Source of the DNA: Anolis sagrei
Lineage: Eukaryota > Chordata > Lepidosauria > Squamata > Anolidae
Direction: 5' to 3'
Assembly: GCF_037176765.1 (NCBI RefSeq)
Contig: NC_090025.1
Coordinates: 174,142,040 to 174,206,039 of the forward strand
DNA: 64,000 bases
The notes under the pieces were generated by a model. It saw only the letters and a list, made by a program, of their open reading frames with translations, ran no database searches and was not told the DNA's origin. Below, in pieces: positions 19,945 through 30,959 of the stretch. Each line of letters starts with the position of its first letter. The first letter of the stretch is position 1. The translations under genes were made by a program, and so were the position numbers.

Positions 19945-20079
19945 CAGTGGTTCTCAACCCGTGAGTCCCCAGATGTTTTGGCCTACAGCTCCCAGAAATC
20001 TCAGCCAGTTTACCAGCAGATAGGATTTCTGGGAGTTGAAGGGCAAAACATCTGGGAATCCACAGGTTGAGAACCACTG
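19945..20079. mobile_element. hAT palindromic MITE (135 bp), copy 1
   Basis: Termini CAGTGGTTCTCAACCC and GGTTGAGAACCACTG with an exact 8-bp target duplication GACTAGAG (19937-19944, 20080-20087). Inner arms CTCCCAGAAATCTCAGCC and GGATTTCTGGGAGTTG make it almost entirely palindromic. Confidence 0.93.
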
Positions 20080-20754
20080 GACTAGAGCCATAAGGCTACA
20101 ACCTTTTCTGCTATGTCTTGTCTCAGACCCCCCCCCCTTTTCTACAGCCCTTTTACATGAATGAATTGTAACATCTTAATGTTTAACATTTTAAATTATA
20201 ATTTGTGTAATTTTTAAATGTATATCTACACTTTTATATTACTTTTAACTTGTAATGTTTGAGTCCAATCATCTGGAGAAAAATGAAATATAAATCAATA
20301 TAATAATAATAACAACAACCATCACCACCAAGATGGCCAAAGATCTGGAAACCAAATTATATGTGGAGATACTTGGGGAAGTTTCTCTGTTCAGCATAGA
20401 AAACACTGAGAGGTGATATGATAAACCTGTTTAAATATTTGAAGAGTTGTCACATAGAAGATAAACAAATTTATTTTCTGCTGTTCCAGAGATTTGGAGA
20501 CAAATTAATTGGTTCCAATTATAAGAAAGAAAGAGAGAGAGAGATTCTGTTTAAGCAATATGAAGAGCAATCTGACACTAAGAACTGACATTTCCTTCGA
20601 AGTTGGTAGGATCTCCTTCCTTGGAAGTTTTTAAACAGAAGGCAAGCTGCCATCTTTCAAGACTGTTTTAGCCGTGGTTTTACAAGGTGGGCACTAAATG
20701 ACTCCTGGGATCAATCCCAGGCCAATTTAATGTATGCATACAAAACAGAATTCA

Positions 20755-20915
20755 AGGTTTAAGGTCCTGTCTAATCTTGGATGCTAAGCAGGGCCAATCC
20801 TAATTAGTATTTGAATGGGAGACTGCCAACAAATACCTTTGATTTTAATTATGAAAAATTCACACGGTTGCCAAAAGTCAATAGGTGACTTGAAAGCACA
20901 TAGACACATACAAAA
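20755..20915 (+). mobile_element. 5S-rRNA-derived SINE
   Basis: GTCTAATCTTGGATGCTAAGC, AGGGCC and TTAGTATTTGAATGGGAGACTGCC correspond to the 5S rRNA internal promoter region (A box, IE, C box). The tail has AAAGTCAATAGGTGACTTG and AAAGCACATAGACACA. It is a retroposed SINE, not a 5S gene. Confidence 0.8.
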
Positions 20916-20934
20916 GTCATTACCTCTGTTTTAG

Positions 20935-21119
20935 TTACTTCTGTTAATTAGATTGTTTGTGCTATGTTATATGTTATGTTTTTAACTGTGGTTTGGCTGG
21001 TAAATTTTGTTGTATACTGGACTTGGTCCCTATGTAAGCCGTCCTGAGTCCCTTCGGAGAGATGGCGGGGTATAAAAACAAACAAACAAACAAACAAATA
21101 AATTATGATGATGATGATG

Positions 21120-21147
<28 letters not shown>
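20935..21147 (+). mobile_element. L2-type LINE 3' tail with compound microsatellite
   Basis: ATGTAAGCCGTCCTGAGTCCC and TTCGGAGAGATGGCGGGGTA lead into (CAAA)n, (ATG)n and (ATA)n. Confidence 0.8.
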
Positions 21148-21151
<4 letters not shown>

Positions 21152-21689
21152 TCTGGGCTAGAAGAACCCAGAAAACAAACAGCAAAGGGTTATAGATGCA
21201 AAAACATTCTTAAGTAAACTTTAATGCTCCTGTTTTGTTTTGGAAATGAGTATAATCTGAAACCATTTCTCCATGCTCCAGATTCTCCATATCAGTGTAT
21301 CAGAGTGCATACATCATTGGGTGAGAGCAGGGTTGCACTCTAAGCCCATGCCTAACCGGGGACTTTAGTCTGATAAGCAGGTTCATGTGATCTCTTTCTC
21401 TTGTTATTTATTTTTGTACTGTTCCAGTTCATTTGTGAGTTAGAGCTGAGCCATAGATGCTAATCTGCAGTTAAGGGTGCAATATGCAATATATCCACCA
21501 CCACCACCATGCCATTATCTCTCTGCAGAGGGCATTCAAAAGTCAAAGTCTTGCCCAGGGCTCTTACAGTCTGGGAATGCCTGAAGCTAACTAATTGCTA
21601 TAGGACACTGTGTACAAGGGGCAGATCTATTGAGAAGCCGAGTCACAATCCTGAAATAATGTCCTTCACTGAGTTAACACTCCTTCCTT

Positions 21690-21722
21690 CCTTCCATCCA
21701 TCCATCCATCCATCCATCCATC
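21690..21722. repeat. (TCCA)n microsatellite
   Basis: Tetranucleotide run of CTTC grading into CATC units. Confidence 0.95.
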
Positions 21723-21814
21723 ACAGTCGGTCCTCCATTTTCATAGGGATTAGGGATTCAGCATTCCCATAAAAGTGAGAAAAATGCAAAGGTGAGAGAC
21801 GGCTTGGTGTAATG

Positions 21815-21947
21815 CAGTGGTTCCCAACCTTTGGGCCTCCAGGCGTTTTGAAACAACTCACAGAAATCCCAGCCAGCTTGCCAGCTGTTAGGAACTGTGG
21901 GAGTTGAAGTCCAAAACACTTGGAGGCCCAAAGTTTGGGAACCACTG
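21815..21947. mobile_element. hAT palindromic MITE, diverged copy 2
   Basis: Termini CAGTGGTTCCCAACCTTTGG and AAGTTTGGGAACCACTG with an imperfect 8-bp duplication (GTGTAATG / GTGTAGTT). The inner body matches copy 1. Confidence 0.88.
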
Positions 21948-21948
21948 G

Positions 21949-22245
21949 TGTAGTTGTTAGAGTGTCGGACTAGGATCTTGGAAATTATTGTTGTCATGTC
22001 ATTTCCAACTTATGGTGACCCTAACGGTGACCCTTTCATAGGCTTGGTCTTCAGAGTCAAAATCCAACATTCAAACCCCAGAATTCAAATCTGTGCTCAC
22101 CCTTTAGGTGATCTGGGCAAACCAAAATCTCAGCCTCAGAGGAAGGCAATGGCAAACTGGATCTAAACAAAACTTTCCAAGAAAGCCCCATGATAAGATC
22201 ACCATAGGGTCACCATACACTGGAAATGACAGTAAGGCACAAAAC
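21949..22245 (+). mobile_element. tRNA-derived SINE with RTE-like tail
   Basis: A tRNA-like head (GTAGTTGTTAGAGTGTCGGACTAGGA) is interrupted by a segment resembling an RTE tail (GTCATTTCCAACTTATGGTGACC). It continues with TCTCAGCCTCAGAGGAAGGCAATGGC, CCAAGAAAGCCCCATGATAAG and GGAAATGACAGTAAGGCAC. Confidence 0.7.
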
Positions 22246-22249
22246 AATA

Positions 22250-23427
22250 TTTTGGGTAATAGTTCACTTGATTATGTAATGCACACCATTTCAGAAATGA
22301 AACAAGCAATAGGAACTGGCAGCTGCTATTCCAAGATGAAATCATACATTGCTGTTATTATTCAAAATGGTTTTCTATATATTTAAATTATAGTATTATC
22401 ATTAGTTCTTTGTTCTGTTATGATTTCCTCTAGTTGGAGGACATCAGTTGAACAGCTATTGTGTAAACCTACAAATAAATAACACCATTTAACACACTGA
22501 TGCTTATAACATGGTAGATTTTAGTCCATAACTATTTCTGTGTGTCTGCCTTTGTCATTCTTATGTCTGGGACAGCTATTAAAGCTAAGATTAGAAGCCC
22601 TGAATGCTATAAGTAATGCATAACATTGAGCCCTTTCCTAGATATCCCACAGCTGCTGTGTTTGTGTGTGTTTTAAATAAGTCATATTTTAGAACTTGTC
22701 ACATATGTAGAAATGGCTACATAGACAAAGGGAATTTCCACAATTTGCAGCATCTCTCACTTAATGTCTGCAGCACAGGCAGAGAAAAATACGGCAAGGT
22801 TCCTTATTCACATAATTAGGCCATATGCATATTGGTGCTTATGATAAAAAAAGATCTGATCTAAGCTGCTGCTACTACACTTTTGCCTTTGTCACCCAGA
22901 AGAACTAGAATTCTAAGAAGATCTGTAAGTCTAAGGGTGCCAACCAAAGACTTTGAGAATTGCTGTGCTTTTCTGTGTCTCGTGGGAGAATGAGAACAGT
23001 TGGCTTTTGCTCTTTATTTATTTCAGTAAGTGAAGTGTCTTTGAATCCTAGATATCCATCTCCACCCACTCCCAGCTGGCATCAGAGCTCTGTAGCTCAT
23101 CCTGAAGTTGTTTGTACATGTGCTGTGTTGTACCTTCCAACTCTTCTAATTTGGCAAGGACAGTCGTGATTAATTATCTGTTGTACTACTGTTTCAACTG
23201 CTTAAAAAAATTATCAGTAAGTCTCTCCTTTGACTTCACCTTATTGAATCCAAAGTATAAAAGTAATCTATACTCAGTTAGCAAAAGCACTGGATCTTAT
23301 CTTTCCAAGTAGGCTGAGGCAAAAGCAAATTACTGAAGCCTTTCCTGGCTTGTATGTTCTTCCACATAAATAAATGTTGCCATCTTGACCACACTTTGAT
23401 GTTAGACATATATATGTCCCAGTGTTC
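22250..23427. other. Intergenic DNA, unassigned
   Basis: About 1.2 kb with no recognised gene or repeat. Confidence 0.5.
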
Positions 23428-23439
23428 ATCTGTCAAATG

Positions 23440-23704
23440 GAGCTCCCGGTGGCGCAGTGGGTTAAACCCCTGTGCCGGCAGGACTGAAGACCGACAGGTC
23501 ACAGGTTCGAATCTGGGGAGAGGCGGATGAGCTCCCTTTTTCAGCTCCAGCTCCTCATGCGGGGACATGAGAGAAGCCTCCCACAAGGATGATAAAACAT
23601 CAAATCATCTGGGCATCCCCTGGGCAACGTCTTTGCAGACGGACAATTCTCTCACATCAGAAGCGACTTGCAGTTTCTCAGGTCATTCCTGACATGACAA
23701 AAAA
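23440..23704 (+). mobile_element. tRNA-derived SINE (ACASINE-like), full length
   Basis: It has the complete structure of the family: A box GTGGCGCAGTGGGTTA, B box GGTCACAGGTTCGAATC, body, and a TCATTCCTGACATGAC + poly(A) tail. The 12-bp target duplication ATCTSTCAAATG (23428-23439, 23705-23716) has one mismatch. Confidence 0.93.
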
Positions 23705-23716
23705 ATCTCTCAAATG

Positions 23717-24849
23717 TTTGGAGACATCAGTACATCAAAATGCCAGGAGTCAGAGGAGTGAATTGAAAGAGAGAAGGTGAGGGTGTTCAGAGGTAGTGAA
23801 AGAGTAGAATATTATCATTGCAACTACAAGGTGTCTTGTTGGGTGATTTTCTGAAGCATTGGCATGAGACATAGAGAGGAGAGGCAGAATTCTCCGAGAT
23901 CTGGAAGTGACATTTTTACAAGACCAAATATCAGCACAGAACAGGGGCAAGCTCTAATGTGCCCCATGTATGACAGGAAAGTACATGCAGGATGGTCTAA
24001 GTGTTGGTCCTAAAAGCTCTCAGAATGAGATGCTACTAGCTATCCTATATAAAAAGGTTTTATAGGAATTGAAAAATAACACGAAAGGAAGTGCTTCATG
24101 GGACAGCCCTAGAGTGAGGCAAGGTGATGTGGCTCTTTGGGATATTTGATTTTTGGTGTTATGAAATTGTTAATTATATAATTAATTCCTGCTGGATTTT
24201 TAATGCCAGTGAAGGTGGGGGATGTGACTGGAGTGTTCTCAGCCTCAGATAGAAATTAACTGCTGAGTTGGTCCTTTTGGATACTAATGGGGATTCTAGC
24301 CTATAATTTTCTTGGTAAGATATATTCAGAGGAAGTTGGTTATTTCCTTTCTCTCAGAATGAAAGAGCATGACTTATTTAAGTTTGTTTAGAGTTTTTCT
24401 ATAGCAAGCAGGGATTTGATACCTATTTTTCCCCCAGAGTACTAATCCAATAGTCAAAAGCCATGTCATACTTCCTCCCTTTGCCACACAACTCTGATAA
24501 AAGTCCCAATATGACCTTCCCTCCAAGACTTAAGCAACAACAACAACACTTGATTACGGTCCATGACCAGCACAAAATGGAGCACAAACACCCTGGGAAG
24601 GGGAAAGACAGTTCCCTAGAGAGGCAGTCATAAAAATATTAGAAAACAGTTTTTAAAACAGTTTAAAGACTCTGTTAACATAGCCGGTATGTGACCGAGG
24701 GGAGGGGAGAGTCTGAGAGGAGGGGTCAAAACACTAGGGGAGCACAAGTCCAACAGCACCTCAACTGTAACAAATTGCTCCAACAGCACTCCCATCAGGT
24801 TACTGCCCTGCAGAGTCGATCATCATCCATTGAATGTTAAGTGCTGCAG
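23717..24849. other. Intergenic DNA, unassigned
   Basis: No gene recognised. Short (CAA)n at about 24536-24549; the stretch after 24540 may be the 3' UTR of the reversed LINE that follows. Confidence 0.45.
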
Positions 24850-25560
24850 TGCAGAACCTAGCAACACTGTGTTATTGTAGTGCTAGAGTCTGAGAGCAGC
24901 AGGGTGGTATAAAATTTTCTGGTGCGCCCTGGGTATTTAAGAAACCATGGTGTAATGAGATTAGTTCTGATGACTCTGTAGAACATGCATTGAAGGAGCA
25001 CATGTTCAGGTGTTTCTGTGTATCCAGACTTAGAGGGGCATAATCTCTCCTTCTGTTGCCTCCCCTCCAATACAGCCGATGGGAGGGCATGACATCTTGC
25101 CAGACTAAAAGCCCTTCGGTGTTTGGGCACCTCCAGTTTGTGACTTAAATGAGAGTTTGAGAGATTGTTGCAGGAATAATACTGTGAAGTCCTGACGGTT
25201 CTTGTGCACCTTGTTTTCCAAAGTTGTTCAATTTGTATAATGCGTTCAAGCAAATACTGTGGATTTCATCAGAAGGGCAGGGGAAAAGTGGAGGGAACCA
25301 TCTTTTTTCATTGTCTGCCATCATCCTTCATCTCTTGGAATAGCTGGGCATCCCAAGAGATCATGGTTTCCCTGCTTCCTCCCCATTTTCTGCAAATATT
25401 AGCTAGCACCCGACTCTTGAAAACAGAGTCTTTTCTCCATTTTCAGGCACTGGCAACACGGATTCCCATGGGCAGCCACCAGAGGTGGCCATGCATCATG
25501 AGATGACCTCCTTGGGACTCTTTTTTTGCCAGCGCCTGAAATGGATAAAAGATGTGTCTA
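24850..25560 (-). mobile_element. Non-LTR LINE C-terminal region, clade not assigned
   Basis: On the - strand a 131-codon frame (25253-24858) reads SHKLEVPKHRRAFSLARCHALPS and later ETPEHVLLQCMFY and NLITPWFLKYPGRTRKFY. The H..L.C zinc-knuckle-like motif is usual at LINE C-termini. The mariner element at 25598 lies just upstream of it. I did not assign the clade. Confidence 0.6.
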
Positions 25561-25597
25561 ATGAGGTCCTTATCCACAAGATCCAGCTGGGCTTGTA

Positions 25598-26832
25598 CAG
25601 GGTTAGTCAAAATGAATAGGCCAATAAGAAAATTAATTGTAGCCGAATGTATGTTTACTGTAACCAAACCACAGCTACGTAGCGACAGATAAACTATCAA
25701 AGTTTTTTTTGAGCAACACACATGTACGTTAATGCCGCTAGGCGTCGCTAGGAGTCGCTGTTTTCAAAATGGCGGAATCAGGCAAAGAGAAGGCGTTTTG
25801 TGTGATGACATTTGCTAAAACAATGTCAGTAATTACGGTCCAGCGAGAATTTCGAGCCAAGTATGGCAAGGAACCACCTCATCGACATTCCATTGCGAGG
25901 TGGGTAAAGCAATTTGAGGAGACGGGCTGCTTATGCAAGGGTAAAACCACAGGACGACCGCGTGTCTCCGAAGACACAGTGGAATCCATTCGTGCATCCT
26001 TTCAACGAAGTCCCCAGAAGTCGACAAATCGTGTTGCCATGGAATTGAACGTTCCGCAAAAAACTGTGTGGCGCGTGTTACGCAAACGTTTGCAGTTCAA
26101 GCCGTATAAATTGCAAATGGTGCAGGCTTTGAAAAAAGGTGACTATTCGAAACGACACGATTTGGAAGGCTTTGCCAACAGACTGGTCTTCAGTGACGAG
26201 GCAACGTTTCACCTGTGCGGGAAGGTCAATAGGCATAATCTCCGCTTTTGGGGATCTGAAAATCCTCATGCCGTATTGGAACATGTAAGGGATTCGCCGA
26301 AGGTAAACGTTTTCTGTGCAATAACCAACTATCACGTGTTTGGCCCATTCTTTTTCGCGGAGAAAACCGTAACAGGACGGTGCCCCTCCGCATTGGCACA
26401 ACAGTGTACGCGAGTACCTCAATGAACACCTTCCCAGACGTTGGATTGGCCGTGCTGGAGTGACTGATCTTCCATTCCTCCTGTGGCCCCCCAGGTCCCC
26501 CGACCTCACACCATGCGACTTTTCTCTCTGGGGGTATGTGAAAGACACTGTGTTCTGACCTCCATTACCGCTGACCTTGGACGACTTAAAACAGCGCATA
26601 TGTGCTGCATTCGATGCCATTACGTCGGATGTGCTGCAACGGATGTGGAATGAACTGGACTATTGCTTGGACGTCTGCCGTGTCACACGGGGCGCCCATA
26701 TCGAACATCTCTGAAGGTGAGACAAAACTTTGATAATTTATCTGTCGATACGTAGCTGTAGTTTGGTTACAATAAACATACATTCGTCTAAAATTAATTT
26801 TCTTATTGGCCTATTCATTTTGACTAACCCTG
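25598..26832 (+). mobile_element. Tc1/mariner-superfamily element with ~109-bp inverted repeats
   Basis: A 1235-bp element flanked by TA (25596-25597, 26833-26834). The terminal inverted repeats (25598-25706, 26724-26832) start CAGGGTTAGTCAAAATGAAT and differ at only about six positions over 109 bp. The complete-looking ends and TA duplication identify an IS630/Tc1/mariner-type insertion. The enclosed transposase is internally deleted (see next entry), so the copy is non-autonomous but could be trans-mobilised if a source exists. Confidence 0.96.
25769..26714 (+). pseudogene. Tc1/mariner transposase, internally deleted
   Basis: ATG at 25769 starts MAESGKEKAFCVMTFAKTMS. Two helix-turn-helix regions follow: an N-terminal one around SVITVQREFRAKYG...HSIARWVKQF and a second at STNRVAMELNVPQKTVWRVL, with a GRPRVSE hook between. 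The catalytic core starts with RLVFSDEATFHLCGKVNRHN and SPKVNVFCAI. The first frame runs to 26425, but homology leaves it after TVTG near 26375 and resumes in another frame at 26376 (DGAPPHWHNSVREYLNE), then RSPDLTPCDFSLWGYVKD and a C-terminus CRVTRGAHIEHL ending at 26712-26714. Seen defects are a deletion of roughly 25 codons after KRH before RLVFSDE, a larger deletion plus frame change before DGAPPHW, and one TGA near 26557. The protein most resembles arthropod transposases known from memory; this was not searched. Confidence 0.9.
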
Positions 26833-26839
26833 TATTTAT

Positions 26840-27765
26840 ATCACACAGTGTCTAGTCTATAAAGGTGGGTATGTAGCAATATTTTCAGGATAGAAGACTT
26901 TGCAAAACAGCATACTGGATTTTGCAATGTCTTCCTAGAACTGTGGGGCTTGGAGCCAGTTGTAGTCTTTGGTCCACCTCCAACCATTTGTGTGCATTTT
27001 CCAGTATGAGCTATGACAAAACTTTCCTCATCCACCTTTCACTCCCCATTTGTTCTTGTGTGCCCCCTGAAAGTTAAAGGCATTTGCAGGCATCATGCCC
27101 AGTTTGTGGCAGTTCAATAATGCATTTGCCAGCTGTGGACTGAAACTTTGGAGAGCTATGATCTCAGCCATGCTGCACTGAACCTTATGAAGGGTTTGCC
27201 CTCCTCTTAGGCAGAATGAGGCAGCTGCTTCAGACAGCAAATTCTGGCTCTCATGAAAAGTACCACATTTAAAGTGGATTTATAGGCATTGCATGTACAA
27301 TGCATTTTAGGCAGACAATTTATAGGGTTTTTCCCTACAAATCATTTGTAGGGTTTTTCTTTTTGGGTGATCCTTTTTGAGTGATATTTCTGAGTCACAG
27401 TAGCTTTCCGTTTTCCCTCAGCAGCAAAATGTCATAAGCTGGTTCTGGTTGTACATTTCGGATCACTTCAGGAGGGTGGGAACAAGTCATAGCGGGGACA
27501 TTATGTTATTTGTCCCATGTCTAGTTTCTGCTTTCCAGTGTCTCATTTCAGGAAATGAAATACTGATTCAGTTGAGACTGGGTGGTTCTTTCTTGAGCAA
27601 AAGGACAAAACACAAAACACTGGTAATTCTGGTGCCCATATTCTGGGGTACTTGCTGGGTGGACTTTTCTTGTTTCCTGCATTGCATATCATAAAGAACA
27701 GCTATCGAAAACTTGACAGCTGTATATATGGATACATTTTGAGGAACAAGAGCTATAAGAGAAAT
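26840..27765. other. Intergenic DNA, unassigned
   Basis: No gene or repeat recognised. Confidence 0.5.
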
Positions 27766-27769
27766 GCCA

Positions 27770-28075
27770 TACTATAGTCAACCCCCTGTATTCACTGGGG
27801 TTAGGGGCCCAGGATTCCTAACCTATTTCACTTATAATGCAAATTTATTTCTATTTTTTTAAAACCCGAGAGATTACTTCTCTGGGAATTTCTAGGTCTT
27901 CCATCATGACACTATGGCAAATTTTTGCTTGAAGATGACCATAGCATTGTATTGAAGGAACTAGAAATGTGTAAAGAACTGTTCTCTCTAGAAATCGCAT
28001 GTCCTCCAGCATGACTGGAGGAAGTTGACCAAAGAGTCACACTGGAGAATCTAGAGATTCTGAGAGATAATATTT
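27770..28075. mobile_element. Possible pogo/Tigger-like DNA transposon remnant
   Basis: TAGTCAACCCCCTGTATTCAC and TGGGGTTAGGGGCCCAGGATT resemble the ends of Tigger-type elements. The interior contains CTAGAAATNNN...CTCCAGCATGACTGGAGGA inverted pairs. The right end is unclear. Confidence 0.35.
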
Positions 28076-28607
28076 TAAATTATATTTGTGAAAAATCTAT
28101 TCCAAAAAATTAAATCTACAAATGTGGAGAGAATATTGTGCTTTGTGGCACAGCTCTTGCTTCCTCTGCATACCAATAGATGCCCTCTAGATTCCATTCT
28201 GGCATCTCTTGTTCAAGCCCTTCTGCTTGAGAAGCTGGGCATCTGCTTCTGTAGACTGATCCAGCATTTGTTCTGTAATGGTCATTATGTCCACACAGTA
28301 GTAGGTACTTACTTCTTTAATCCAGGGCTAAACAGGACCAGCTTTCCTGTTGTTGTTGGACTGTTAGTCATCAGCACAGTCAATGCTCACATATCCTCCA
28401 AGATTTCATAGATGAAAACCAATATATGTGTGGCAAGTAACATCAGAGCATGGTCAAACTGACAAAAGTTATTCATGAAGCACAAGAGACAAGCTAAGAG
28501 AACATATTTGCATGAGTGCAGAGTTGAGTGCAAACTACTTATCCACTTTGAACTCATTTTGAAGCAAGTGAAGTAAGCAGAGTACAAATGGGGAAAGTAA
28601 AAGAAAA

Positions 28608-28862
28608 GATTTTTTTTCCATGTTAGAAGCAGCTTGAGAAACTGCAAGTCACTTCTGGTGTGAGAGAATTGGCCGCCTGCAAGGATGTTGCCCAGGGGAC
28701 ATGAGAGAAGCCATCCTGTGGGAGGCTTCTCTCATGTCCCTGCATGGGAAGTTGGAGTTGACAGATGGGATCTCACCCTGTCTTGCGGATTCAAACTGCC
28801 AGCCTTCAGGTCAACAGTTCAGCCAGCACAAGAGTTTAACCCATTGCACCACTGTGGCTCAA
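28608..28862 (-). mobile_element. tRNA-derived SINE (ACASINE-like), diverged
   Basis: Reverse complement of the family at 23440: poly(T), AAACTGCAAGTCACTTCTGG, GTGAGAGAATTGGCCGCC, GTGGGAGGCTTCTCTCATGTC, and the B-box/A-box end GTTTAACCCATTGCACCACTG. An extra GACATGAGAGAAGCCATC next to GGCTTCTCTCATGTC makes a small local inverted duplication. Confidence 0.9.
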
Positions 28863-30165
28863 AAGAAGAGATAAAGGAGCCAAAAGAGGGGGATGATAGT
28901 GCATGAATTGGGATTGTCCCTTTCAAATCAGGACAGTTGGAGAAATGTTAGAACTTGCAGTTCGACAAATGTGAACGATCACAAGGTACCCTTTTCTTTA
29001 CTATCAATTTTAGGTAGGACTTGACCTTTTCTTTGCAACCTTTTTTCGTATATATTAAAGTAACAAGTTTTAGGAAAAACCTATGTGTGTACCATATTTC
29101 TTCCCTACTGAAACAAACACACATTTTGGCATTTTAGAAATCAAAAGAAGGAAAGATGTATTGGGACTCAAATGTCCGAGTACTTCTTACGAATGTGTAA
29201 ATGTATAGTACTTTCTCACGATCTTTACAGTCTTTTGTTTTCTAATGTAATGGGTATATATAGTGTTTCAGCATTTTTTGGGGTATGCATTGAACCTTTT
29301 ATCAAACTTGTACAGTAATTGCTGTAGCTTGAATGTGGCTATTCATGATTCCAGCTAATTTATTCCATTTCCTCTTTGCCCTTTCTTTTCTAATACACCC
29401 CCTCACTGCTGTCACCCCTGCCTCTCATCATCAGGCAGCCTTTTTGGCCATTAAACATATTAAGTCCTCATTGGGCCTATTTCTGAGGTCGCCACTCCTT
29501 TTGATTTCTCCAAGCAAATACTTCAAGTAATTCTGCAAATTCAGTTTTCCCTGAAGCCTACTGGTACGTTTTCCTCTATAGTATAGCCATTTTAGCTACA
29601 TGCACAATAGCCTAGATGCTGAACTATGTAGCAAGAAAATAAAAGCAAGGTGTATCACAAAACACTAATAAATTGTAGGCATTTCATCAAATATAAATAT
29701 AAATAAATATGGAAAAGAAGGAGATTTAGTACCCGAATGACAAAGGTAGTCCACTTAAGGACAGTTCAATATTTATCCTCTAAAAAGGCAGGTATTAAAG
29801 AATAAAAATGAGACAATGTGAAGGCCAAAACTCTGGATAATATTTTATGTTTCAACAGGACCCAGAGGTTAGGTAGTTTATTCTAGGAAATTCTGACTTC
29901 CCAAAGGCACCGAGAAAAGTTCACAGGTCTTTGCTGAGGTTTGCTCCATCAATTATGGCATTTTTGTTGCCTAAAGCAGAACAGCAAATAGTATCATCTC
30001 CTCAATTTTGCAAGTCAGTATCAGTCAGGTTAATTTCAAGGCAGAAAAGCTCTCCCCTGTCATTAGAAACACAAAATAACAATAATTGATGGCTCTTTTA
30101 TGACGCCCCAAACCTGCTGCCTTGCAGAACTGCCTCACCCTGACACCGACTGCATGGCTTACCTG
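28863..30165. other. Intergenic DNA, unassigned
   Basis: AT-rich, about 1.3 kb, no recognised feature. Confidence 0.5.
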
Positions 30166-30169
30166 CATT

Positions 30170-30880
30170 TTTGCTCTTGTTATTTGCCATCAAATCAACT
30201 TAAGCTTATGACCAGGCCTGTAGCGAGGGGGTGGTTTTAGGGGTTCAACCCCCCCCGAAATGTTTCAGATTTTTTAAAAAACCTGTTTTACTCATGAATT
30301 TTAATTGGTTAACCAAATCCCCATGCTAAGTCTATGAGATGCAAAAAATTAAGAGTCCCTCCAGAACTGCAAGCACTATCTCAGGAAAATATTGACAATT
30401 TATTCACACTGTCATTACTTGCAGCAATAGCCGATGTTGGGGATGTGTGTGTTGAATGCTCTCATTAAGGAGGCCAGACTTGGTGGAGGTGGTTGACAGG
30501 GGCGGAGTTGCAGGCTGTTGAAGGCTGCTCTGCCCCCTGCTGTGCTCTTTGCTTCAGCGTGAGCTAGGAGGCAGGTTTCAACCCCCCCCCTGCGAAATTT
30601 TCAACCCCTCCCGAATTTTTTTTCTGGCTATGGCCCTGCTTATGACAGCCCTATAAATGGGACATCTCCAACAGCTCTGATCATGGCCTGTCCTGGTCAT
30701 GTCTTGTAGACTCAGAGCCATGGCTTCCTTGACTGAACCAATCTATCTGTGATGTGGTTTTCCTTTTTCCTACTGCCTTTTCATTACCTGAATTAATTTG
30801 TCTCCTGATATGTCCGAAGTATGACAACCTTACTTCAGTCATCTTGGCTTTTACTTATATTTCAGACTTCATTTGCTCTA
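30170..30880 (-). mobile_element. RTE-type LINE 3' region split by a hAT element
   Basis: TTATTTGCCATCAAATCAACTT up to 30212 and, after the insertion, GACAGCCCTATAAATGGGACA, CTCAGAGCCATGGCTTCC and GTTTTCCTTTTTCCTACTGCC match the usual reversed RTE tail. The protein frame is not preserved. Old. Confidence 0.6.
30213..30638. mobile_element. hAT-like non-autonomous element (426 bp)
   Basis: Termini CAGGCCTGTAGCGAGG and CTGGCTATGGCCCTG are imperfect inverted repeats, and the exact 8-bp duplication CTTATGAC flanks it (30205-30212, 30639-30646). Subterminal TTCAACCCCCCCC blocks occur at both ends. It has no coding capacity. Confidence 0.85.
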
Positions 30881-30959
30881 GGGCCCATTTGTCATTTTAG
30901 CAGTCTCTGTGTGTGCATAAACTGCACTTTTACAGTGTAATTTATATACTACTACCTTG

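Noticed and set aside
20755-20915. 5S rRNA-like sequence as a 5S gene
   Set aside because: Too diverged, truncated at the 5' side and joined to a SINE tail.
23440-23704. tRNA-like A and B boxes suggesting a tRNA gene
   Set aside because: The boxes are the head of a SINE with a Bov-B-like tail and target duplication; no cloverleaf with anticodon stem was evident. The same holds for the other SINE copies.
24850-25560. Assigning the LINE here to Vingi because of a zinc-knuckle-like C-terminus
   Set aside because: The zinc-knuckle pattern is shared by many LINE clades and the rest of the sequence does not align by eye with the Vingi-like copy at 1920-3276.
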